From NCBI GenBank assembly GCA_038030265.1, contig CM075942.1, positions 49,938,751 through 50,002,750 of the forward strand: a stretch of DNA of 64,000 nt, in the 5' to 3' direction. A program made the translations under genes and the position numbers. Numbering within the stretch: position 1 is the stretch's first letter; each line of letters begins with the position of its first letter. The notes beneath the pieces are model-generated. The model was not told the DNA's origin and did no database searches. It was given only the letters and a program-made list of their open reading frames with translations. The DNA is from Corythucha ciliata. Taxonomy: Eukaryota; Arthropoda; Insecta; Hemiptera; Tingidae. Positions 44,601-53,763 of the stretch are shown piece after piece.

Positions 44601-47259
44601 GTGCGATCTCTGTCAAGGCAGCACGGTCGAATACGAGAACCTCGAAACTTTGGGTAAGCACAGACACGAGGCACACGATGTAATGCCCTGCGATTTGTGC
44701 CCTAAATACTACGGGAGGACTTCCCATCTTTGGAAACATGTCAATAAAATACACAAGGGTCATCCGGACATCACTTGTCCCCTTTGTCAGCGAACGTCCG
44801 CCTCAAAATTACATTTGGCGACTCACGTCGCCAAGCACCACAGAGAGGGCGGTGAGGATGGTGTTGTGCTGGGTGAAGACGGTGACCCATCGTGGAGTAC
44901 GAGCATCGACGGGGAAATGGGTGAAATGCACACGTGCTCCAAGTGTTCCAAAGTGTTCAGAAAGGAGTCGCTCGTTCGTAAACATTCGAAACATTGTAAA
45001 GGACCGCGAATTATGCCCATAGCGATACCTCCGCCTATCAACGGCGTGTACACGTGCGAGCGCTGTTCAAAAACATTCGCCGCTCAGAACCTTTTGTACC
45101 GGCACATGAGAAACTCTCATGTCAACTATAAATGTGAGATTTGCGCCGCTTCGGCGAACACCAAAACGGATTTATTCACTCACGTCCGTGAGTGTCACGC
45201 CGATCATCCAAACGTTCGCTGCGCGGTGCCGGGCTGTGACAAATTGCTTCGCTGCCGCGCGGATTTGGATCGTCACCAGCGGGATCACCGTCAGAGTGCT
45301 CAGTTCCATATTTGTAAGTTCTGCGCAGAGATTTTTACTAGTAAATTAAAACTCAAAAAACATTTGAAGTCGATTCACGCTAAAGAGACACGATTTCTAT
45401 GCTATCTGTGTCTCAAAGCCTACACGGCTTTTCACGACTTGAAAAATCACGTAGAAACGGCGCACGCCGCCGCTGTCGACCGTCCGAACGTGTGTCCACT
45501 GTGCGCCAAACCGTGTTCAAGCCGTTCAAAATTAATGGATCACCTCAGGTACCACGGCTCGGATTTGAACACTTGTAAACAGTGTATGGCGATTTTTGAA
45601 ACCAAAGAAGAACTGGAGCATCACATTAATAATCATCCGGGGGAGAGCGGTGACGAGGATTTGGTGGAAGAAGTGAGCGAGCTCGACCCTAATAGCATCA
45701 TGGACATAATTGGCGCTCCTCAGGGAGGAGTTCGAGTTAAAAGAGAGTTGGACGATGAGGACGGTAATGGCGTTGAGGTTGGGCCAGTGGTAAAAAAATC
45801 GAAAAAGATGTCGAGGTGTCGCGCTTGTTCTCAAATTTTCAGCTCGAGCGCGGACCTTGATAAGCACGTCAAGAGTTACCATCCGTCTAAAAATGAAAGA
45901 AGTATTTTAGCAAAGGCGCTGAGCAAGGCGAACAGTGGGTCGAAAGATTCTCTTTCCGATCTTGAGGAAAATGACGACTTCAAGGACCCGTCCTTTTCCC
46001 GAAGCTTACCTCCAAACAAATTGAAACAATCGTCGCCTAGAAGTCGCAAAGTGTACTCGGACGATTTCACGCCAAGTCGATGCGAAGTTTGTGGCAAAGT
46101 CTGGCCGGCTAAGCGTCACCTTTGGCAACACTTGATACGATTCCATCGATCCGAAGCTGGAAAATGCTGTGGGATTTGCCTCAAACTGTGCCCTAGCTAT
46201 GAAGCGCTCAGCATTCACCTCGCTCAATACCACGCGTCCAGTTTTGACCGTGAGGGCACCAATTTAACCTGCCGCGTGTGTGGAAAGTATCAAAACGCCA
46301 AATCGAAACTTCAGAATCATGCTCTCATTCATCCGGATCACATGAAACGAGCTCAAGACTCCGAACATGTTTGTCTTCTCTGTAACGGTGCTTTCACAGA
46401 ATTTAAAACACTCTGCGAACACTTTCGAACGATCCATAACATCACAGGTGACACTGGCAACGACTCGTCGCCACCGACATCAGCCCCTCAATCGTACAAC
46501 GGTACAGCTAAAAAGTTACCATTCCTAAGCTGCGACGTCTGTTCCTTAGTGTTTGCCAGTGAAGTCGGCCTGGCGAATCATAAACGAGTTCACGAACACT
46601 CGGACAGTTTCAAGTGTGGTCAGTGCGGTGAAATGTTCGCCACGTCCGACGGGTTGAGCAAGCACAAAACTGAGAAACACTCGTCAGCCGATTTTGTTTG
46701 CGTCGACTGTAAAGCGAATTTCAGGTCATACACGGAACTCATTAATCACAATCGAGTGTGTCGAGTCAAACGGCCGCTGCCGCCGCCGCCAACGGCCACC
46801 ACAGCACAGACGGCAGCAACACCCAACAGTGACGATTCAGCTAGTGAAGTGGCTTCGTCTCCTCGAAGTCGCTCGTTGGACGATGAAGAGGACGATGACC
46901 TCACAGAAGAAAGTGACGACGATCTATCAGAAACCGACGTCGATAAAAATGAAGCGGTTGAAGAGGATGACGGTGAAAACGACGACTCCTCGTCGTCTTC
47001 GTCTTCCTCCTCGAGCAGCAGCAGCAGTAGTAGCGATAGCAGCAGTGAAGATGAAGCCGAAGACGTGGACGAAGAGGCTGACGGTGACGCCGAGGAAGAG
47101 GAAGCAGAGGAGGAAGTAGAAGACGCTGACGATGACGATGACACTTCAGAAGCCGAAGAAGTCAAATCTCCCGTGAAAGAAGTTCGGGCAGTTGAGGCTT
47201 TCGTGTCAAATGATGACAATATGGTTGAAGTGGTTCAGATTGACCTGATGGACGAATGA
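35610..47259 (+). CDS. ZAD domain protein with about 33 C2H2-type zinc fingers, 1,698 aa
   Basis: Eight coding exons: 35610-35750, 41838-42017, 42082-42132, 42296-42391, 42449-42636, 42697-42861, 42921-43104, 43168-47259, all with consensus sites and an unbroken frame. The N-terminal ZAD has CRLC (13, 16) and CFRC (59, 62), split by a 6 kb first intron. An acidic segment and a Gly run (about 161-182) follow. Then about 33 C2H2-type fingers extend to about residue 1,540; at least two are C2HC, ending in cysteine. Many carry W before the H (e.g. LWKHVNKIH, RWKHMATSH) and few have TGEKP linkers, so they are not a KRAB-like array. Clusters are separated by acidic spacers. The tail is a Ser run inside a long Asp/Glu region. 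Likely a nuclear DNA-binding or chromatin protein; arthropod ZAD proteins often act in architecture or transcription. No orthologue can be named. Confidence 0.9.
37130..37500. repeat. Family C degenerate tandem repeat
   Basis: Units such as 'tctgcgaaatttatttttt' and 'aaatccgataaattgggttt', about 40 bases each and much diverged. It runs up to the TIR element at 37,651. Confidence 0.5.
37651..38363. mobile_element. TIR element with an internal tandem duplication
   Basis: Left end TCGCTCCGGCAGCTGGCGG; right end, inverted, AGCTCCGGTAGCTGGCTGC. Inside, a block of about 230 bases occurs twice in the same direction: 37,809-38,035 and 38,104-38,335, both running from 'gggaatcaaaggcta' through 'tagaatcaactggtgattt' to 'gagttatcgtgc'. 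The first 240 bases are also present inverted at 20,503-20,745. No coding frame. Confidence 0.65.
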
Positions 47260-47430
47260 AAAAGGCTGAAAAATTCGGCGAATCACCTGAGCACATTCCA
47301 TTGACTTTTAATTTGTATAGCGAAGGACAACGTCCTGCACTACCATTTTTCTTTATTTTTTCGCGTGTGTGTGTGTGTGTGTTTACGTAAGCCATTCTAG
47401 TTTATAACTGCATTGTGAATAAATTGATTT
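47260..47430 (+). terminator. 3' UTR and polyadenylation signal of the large ZAD gene
   Basis: It contains a (GT)n run at about 47,366-47,381 and AATAAA at 47,418-47,423, about 160 bases after the stop. Confidence 0.65.
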
Positions 47431-48639
47431 TAAAAGTTGATATTCATTTTCATGATTACTCCTACTACGAGCACGGTTTCATTAAAACATTCCTTACCTG
47501 TAAAAAAAATTAATAAAAGACAGAAATATGCAGATTGATTAAAAGTAGAGTTTTAAACAAAAACTAGCCAATTTGAGCCTGTAAAATTAAAAAGTGTATA
47601 GCTCTTTGATTTATTTGTATTTATTACCAGCTCATAAACAAAAAATGCAGCAACTTATTGCACCAATATGTAAATAAATTAATTTTGAACGTTTCTCCGG
47701 ATCTAGAACATTCATTTCCTACACATTTACAGCGTGAAAACGAGTAGGTATGCAGCTGACCCTGAGCAATGCTGGTCGTCAGGCCGGCGATGTCCGTGGC
47801 CTTTTGGCCCCATAAATGACAGAGAAACTTCCACCCACGAAAATGGATGTTTCGGTCTCCCGCGTCCCGCCACTGAAACTTGACTGTTGACTGGCCCTGT
47901 GAACTGGCTGTCCTTCAAGAAAACTGGAAATTTAACCGCAAAAATCTAAAATTTATTTCTGAAAAATGATTGCAAAACTCAAAAATTCTTAATATTGCTC
48001 TAGTATGTAACACCAATCATGACATGACTAAAAATGGCTCACACCTATGAGACTGGGAACCAAGCTGCCAATTTGAGACATCGAGTCCCATGACTAACTT
48101 TCCCATTATGCCTGATTTGACTTTTAAGAGGTAAACAGCGCGAAATTTTATTTTTGAAGCTCGATACCCCCCCTCCGAAATTGTTTTTTTGGGGTAGAGA
48201 GCACCGCATGAAATGAGCTTTTAATTAGCCTCGAAATTACGTTTTTTCAGAAAGCCCAGGCCTGTATCGAGTTTCAATTAGGCAACTCCACGAAATTTTA
48301 TTTATGATGAGACGGGACTCGCCAAATTGGATTTCGAGTGACCCAAACACGCGAAAACTTTTTTTTTTTTTTTAGGGTGAACTAATCCCGCGAAATTCAT
48401 TTTTGAATGGGTCAAAATTCACTTGTAAAAACCGGCCAGGGCTTGAGTGGGCGATGTTTAGGGCTAGTTGTTCGGTTCCGTGGCCAAAACGCCTCTATAA
48501 GGGGCCGTCAGTACCAAAAATGGATCTTTTTGCCTAATCTTTAGTTTTAAACGATTTTTCACGACTCCGAGAGTAGCCTGTGGAGGTCCGTATTCGCTCA
48601 TTATTCTTTGAGGAAGCTTACACGGTAAATCCACGTCTG

Positions 48640-50100
48640 AAATTGAGAAAAAAGGCTATAATTTGCCCAGTTTCTGAAGGCTCTTAATGGCAGCTAATAT
48701 TGAGATGGCTTACGTGGTAAATGTGCTGTTTTTGAGGCAAGTATCCTGCTATAAGATAGGAAGATTAAAAAGATTGAAATATTGGAAAAAGAGTTGATAT
48801 TCGTGGCTGAAAACGGAATAATAAAGCGCTCATTTGATGCTAAACTTGAGAACAAGTGCAAATTCGCGGAAGAAATCGAGAAAAAGTGCTAATTCACAAA
48901 TAAAATTAAGAAGAGCGCTATCATAAGTCAGGTTTTTTTTTAAATATAAAAAAATTCGTGGATAACATTTTAAAAAATGCTAAATTTTGGTTAAATGGTG
49001 AAAAAGCTTTAATTTGTGGCTTTATCAACTCAACCTAAAAAGTCAGTCTGAAGTTGAGGAAATGCGCTAATTCACGACTAAAGTTGAGGAAAAGCGCTTC
49101 TTCACGGCTATAATTAAAAGAAAAATGTGCTATAACTCCCATATAAATGCCAGAAAAAGCGTTCATTCACGGCTAAAATAGAATAAAAGCGCTAATTAGC
49201 AGCAAAGATTGACGGTTCAAATAGAAAAATAAATAATTCGCAGCTAAAATTGGGAGAAACGATCATTTGCGGCTAAAATCGAGAAAATGCTAATTTACCC
49301 ATTCTGAAGACAACTCCCTGTCTGAAATTGAACAAAAATTCAAATTCATGGTTGTAAAGGTGTAAAAAACTGATAATGCGTGGCTTACATTTGGAAGAAG
49401 TGCTAGGTAATTCGCAGCTTCAATTCAGGAAAAACTCTATAACTAGCGGCTAAACTTGGGGAAAATCGCTCATTTAGTGGTTTTGAATGAAGAAAACGCC
49501 AACTCGCGGTTTCTGGAGGCAACCTCGTCGAAGCTGCAATTGAAAAAACGCGCTAATTTGAGGGTAAAAGTGCGGAAAGAGCGTGCTATAAAGCATGGCT
49601 ATAAAATAGCACACAAAAAAAAATAGAAAAAAAAATCACTCGTGGTTGAAATTGAGAAAAAACGCTAAATTTGCGGATAAAATTGTGAAACATAAAGATC
49701 TATAAAAATTCACGGCTGAAATTGAGAAAGAAAGCGCTAATTTTATTCGTGGCTATAAACTACAGAAAAGGCGATCATTCGGAGATGAAATGAAAACAAA
49801 TCCAATTCGCGCTACCTGGAGACAAATTCTTGGCTAAACTTGAAGAAAAGCGCTTAATCATAGCTCAAAGTGAAAAAAAAAAAAAAACAATCAAACAAAA
49901 AACTGCTAATGTGTGCCTAAAATTCATGGACAAAATTAAGGAAAGACCCTAAATCATGGTTGAAATGGTACAATAAAATGTTAATTCGTATTTAAAATTA
50001 AGAAAAACACTCATTTGTAGCGAAATAATAAAAACGCAAGTTCACGATGCAATTTCTAGGCCTAATAAATGAGTGAAAAGTGCTAATTTGCTGTTCCAAG
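48640..50100 (+). repeat. Family A satellite, forward orientation
   Basis: About 45 diverged units of the type 'gctaattcacggctaaaat' plus 'tgagaaaaag', for example 49,060-49,280 and 49,640-49,750. It meets the reverse-oriented block at about 50.2 kb, making a head-to-head inverted pair like the one in the hAT element at 29.9-33.7 kb. Confidence 0.75.
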
Positions 50101-50199
50101 AGCCAAAATTACGTTTAATTAATTTGTTTAAAGAGTTTTGGGGCAGAAAATTTGGATTTCGTGAACAGTGCCCGCCTTATAGACATTTTGCGCCCCTCA

Positions 50200-51087
50200 T
50201 CATTAATCCCTCTCATTAGCAATTTTTCATTATTTTAGCCAAAAATTAGCATTTTTCCTCATTTTAGCCGATTTTTCTTCATTTCTTCTCCACAATCAGC
50301 GCTTTCCCAGAGCGCTTGTCCAATTAGCGCTTTTTCCTCATTTTGCCGCGGATTAGGGAATTTTTTCCTGCCACGAATTGGAGTTTTCTCCCTTCTCACC
50401 GCAATTTAGCGTTTTCCCCACACTTCAGTACTGCTTCTTAATTCCATGAGTTAATTAGTAATTTTTATCAATTTTAGCCGCAATAAGTGATTTTGTACAT
50501 ATTTTTTTTGTCATGAAATCATGTTTTCCCTGACTTTAGCCGCTGTATTTTGAGCACCTTTTACCAATTTGATCCGTGAATTAGCGCATTTTCTTAATTT
50601 CAGCGGCTGATTAGAGATTTTTTTCACTTTTAGCTATGAATTAGCGGGTTTCACTTGAGCTCACGAAGAAGCGAAGTGGTGTTCTCAAAATTTTGTCGGC
50701 GAATTCGCGTAGTTCTACACTTTAGCGCTTTGTCTCAATTTGTTGGTCAATTATCGATATTTCTCCATTTTATAACTACGAATTGGCGTTTTCGTAATTT
50801 TATCCGTGAATTACTACTTTTTCTCAACTCTATCCGCGATTTTAGCAATATTTTCCTAAATTTTAGCCGCGAAGTATCGTTTTACCACGTGACGTGAATT
50901 TGGCTTCCCCCCCCCCATTTTAGCTGTGATTTAGAGCTTTTTTGTCAATTATATCCGCTAATCAATGATATTTCTTCATATATCAGCCGACAGCCGTGAA
51001 TTAGTCATTTTTATCAATTTTAGCCCTGAATTAGATTCATTCTCAATTTTGGTTCTGAAATTGACATTAGAAACCTCGAATCAGCAT
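50200..51087 (-). repeat. Family A satellite, reverse orientation
   Basis: Units 'ttttttcactttTAGCTATG' / 'AATTAGCG' and relatives run from 50.2 kb to the element insertion at 51,088 and resume at 52,091-52,200 (gcactttttaacgattttgg). The poly-C run near 50,910 is embedded in it. Confidence 0.7.
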
Positions 51088-52090
51088 AGTCCAGGAGCCC
51101 ACAGTCAATCAAAAATCCGGGTCATTTGATCGTGTCTGGCACCTTCACGGGACGTTTTTTATGGTCTAGGATTTGGTCAACTATCATTCCAAGTATATGG
51201 ACTCTGGGGGAAGACATTTTTATGGGAAAGTGCCTCGGCGGTCACGCCAAGTGTTTGGTGGGTTTCAAGGACTTCGACTTCAACTTTGTCTTCCGTTGCG
51301 GTTAGAATTTCATCAGCTGCAACAGAAAGATCCTTTAGCACGTTTTCTTGAATGAACATCAAAAAAAGAAACTGTTTAACGACTGATCAAGCCGGAAAAC
51401 TGACCTATCTGTCCCACCATTGGAAAATTCAAAATCGTCGAAGAAATAATACAGAAAGCAGTGACCGCTCAAACCTTCTAGGACGCTGGGATACCGAAAA
51501 CAGGTTCAGCAGGCAAATTCACACTTCATTTTTCAAAGGACCAACGAAACTGATGCAACGGCATCATCATCATCATCGTCGTCATCAAACGAGGAAGTGT
51601 CAGATAATTGGGGATCTGATTTTTCGATTTTTTTTCGATTTTTGGTGCCAGTAGATTGCCCCCATGCGTTACAGAAGCCTCTGGCGATGAATTCCAATGG
51701 AAAAATTAATGAACCTTTGGTGGCAAGGCTCGGCTTCAGCTTTGTCTTCCGTAACGGTTAGAATTTTAACCATTTTTGTGCATACAGTGAGTTCGTATGA
51801 TTCTATAGGTGCAAAAATACCTATAGCCCTTTGCTTACAATTCATTTGCTGAGTCTGTTGCAACATTGCGTGAAAAACGGATAAAAACCCAGTATTTTCC
51901 CAAATTGGGGGGTTTTCCCCAGAGAAAAAATCCAAATTTTATTTTCCCGGTGTAAACCCATCACTACCCCTGTCCCACGGAAAACGTCTGGAGATCTCAG
52001 AAGTGTCATCTGCAAGACTAAAGAAAACGTCTTGCGCACGTCAGACACGATCAAATGACCCGGATTTTTCATACGGTGGGCTCCCGGACT
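51088..52090. mobile_element. TIR element inserted in family A satellite
   Basis: Left end TAGTCCAGGAGCCCAC, right end inverted TAGTCCGGGAGCCCACCG. The arms continue inward: 'aaaaatccgggtcatttgat' at about 51,110 is mirrored by 'atcaaatgacccggattttt' at 52,050. The flanks read ...tcaGCA | element | GCActttt..., a candidate 3-bp duplication that also reconstitutes a satellite unit. The interior has a direct repeat 'ctttgtcttccgt' (51,284 and 51,740) and no transposase. Its relative is at 55,163-56,872. Confidence 0.7.
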
Positions 52091-52449
52091 AGCACTTTTT
52101 AACGATTTTGGCCAGGAATATGTAAGCACTTTTCAACATTTCAGGCACGAGTACTTGCCTGAAGAACAGGACAGTAGGCCGCTTTCTCAGTTTTAGCCAC
52201 CTAGGGACCTCCAGACAACGGAGATTTTCAATGTTTGCTTTGAAATCGTCTCCAGAAGGCCCAAAGACAATGCCAACGCTCGTTTTCAACTAATTTATTT
52301 AGATTTTTATCATTGTGAATTATTCATATCAAATGAGCTTCTTAGGGCATTTTTTTTTTCGTTCGCTTTTTCACCATGCTCCCCTTAGGACCTGTCGCCC
52401 CCATGCGGTCACCCGTCTCGCCCCCTCCCCTTAAAGCCGGCACAGCTCG

Positions 52450-52880
52450 TCAGAGATCCAACACCTCGAAATAGGGTTTTCCAAGAGCCAGACCTAAACA
52501 ATGGGACCTTTTGAAATTTGGGTTTTAAAGCGACAAATCCGAGGAATCAATCTCGTGAGCCAAACCCACGAAATTGGATTTTCAATGGCCAAACCCACGG
52601 ACAATGTGCATGTTAACGAGCGAAACCGATTTGAGCCAGCAAACTTTTTGATTTCAGGCATCGAATTCACAAAATTTAATTCTTAAAATAGAGATTTTTG
52701 GTTTCAATGGAGCCAATAAAATAGTGAAAAAGTCGAGACAGTAAACTTGGGGTTTCAAGGACCTAGCCCATGAAGTTAGTTTTTTTTACCTCACTTTTGA
52801 GTTTTAAGCCAGTAAAATTTAGTTCTTCGGGTGCAGCGAATTCACAAAATTTCGTTCTCAGAAGAGTCAAAAAACTCGTC
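52450..52880. repeat. Family C degenerate tandem repeat
   Basis: Units such as 'gccaaacccacgaaattgga' followed by 'ttttcaatg', period about 40 bases. Just upstream at 52,425-52,446 lies CCTTAAAGCCGGCACAG, which resembles the inverse of CAGTGCCGGCTTTAAGG at 30,519. Confidence 0.5.
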
Positions 52881-53140
52881 ATTGAATTTTTTCAGAGAGA
52901 TAAAACGTCAATTGGCTGTTTTTGGAGGAGGCAACTTCATGGCTAAAATTGAAGAAATCCCACAATTTTGCCCTATAACAGATTTTTCTATTAAAAAAAA
53001 AATGCGTCTATCTGGGTACATCGTCTCACTCGTTTTTCACTTCTCGTTTACTCCCCCCCCCCCTAAATACAAACTTTTGTCACTTGAGTTCTGCATTTTC
53101 CGCTCTTTACAACTTAGCCAGGAATTTGAATAATTGAGGT

Positions 53141-53299
53141 AGTAGGTCTATTCGTTTGTCGTCGTCCCGGACTACTCCGAGCAGCACGAAATTTTGCAAC
53201 CTCGCGGGTTATCATGTGAAATAACGCGAAAAAATAATGAAAGGTTAGTACTTTCAGTGCTAATAGTGCAGCTCCGGACGACAAACGAATAGACCTACT
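53141..53299. mobile_element. Short palindrome-ended insertion upstream of Rb
   Basis: The 23-base arm starting AGTAGGTCTATTCGTTTGTC at 53,141 is repeated exactly, inverted, at 53,277-53,299, with about 113 bases between. This fits a tiny MITE or a structured regulatory insertion about 250 bases before the E2F sites of Rb. No target duplication was identified. Confidence 0.6.
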
Positions 53300-53550
53300 G
53301 ATGGTCAAAAACAAATCACGGGAAATCCTTACGTGTGGCGACGGGATCCTCCCACCTGTGAATGGGTGAGAGAGATGGGGCTATTTTACACACACCCCAG
53401 TCCTTGGACTTGGATTTATAATTTTCCGGACAATTTTTTTCTCGTTATTTAATCGTCTTCGCAGAATTTCTTTTGTACTGTGAATTGGCGAGGAAAATTC
53501 GGACGACTATCCTAACGGTCTAATAGCCTCTAGCGTATAACACGCCAGTC

Positions 53551-53624
53551 TTTCCCGCCACTACACGCGCGTCCTCAGTTTGGCGCCAAACCGATGGGAC
53601 CAACCTGTAGAAAATAGGCGGGAA
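53551..53624 (+). promoter_or_regulatory. Cluster of three E2F sites in the Rb promoter
   Basis: TTTCCCGCC at 53,551-53,559, the palindromic TTTGGCGCCAAA at 53,579-53,590, and GGCGGGAA (E2F on the other strand) at 53,617-53,624. All lie 140-215 bases before the ATG at 53,764. E2F control of Rb-family promoters is established in animals, so this looks like the true 5' end of the gene and suggests feedback regulation. Confidence 0.75.
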
Positions 53625-53763
53625 TTGTGTGGGAAATGTCCCCCGTTATCAAAAACATCTTCGTGGGAGTGCTCGCTCAATTTTTGTAGGAATTTCTCCT
53701 TTGGACAAAGAGCGTGTTATTTGATCGTCGTCCCGGTATTTGACTGCGTTTCTTCTTTCACCA

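Larger units (their letters stand above)
47430..53540. other. Intergenic satellite and transposon region
   Basis: No gene is supported between the large ZAD gene and Rb. Order: unique AT-rich DNA; family C at 48.13-48.43 kb; family A forward 48.64-50.1 kb and reverse 50.2-51.09 kb; a TIR element at 51,088-52,090; the continuation of family A to about 52.2 kb; family C 52.45-52.88 kb; and a 159-bp palindrome-ended element at 53,141-53,299. Confidence 0.6.

Noticed and set aside
46746..47219. 157-aa minus-strand frame rich in Ser
   Set aside because: Antisense shadow of the Asp/Glu/Ser tail of the large zinc-finger gene.
30519..52446. CAGTGCCGGCTTTAAGG at 30,519 and its near inverse at 52,425-52,446 as ends of one huge element
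   Set aside because: They are 22 kb apart with a complete gene between them and no shared TSD. More likely two separate partial elements.
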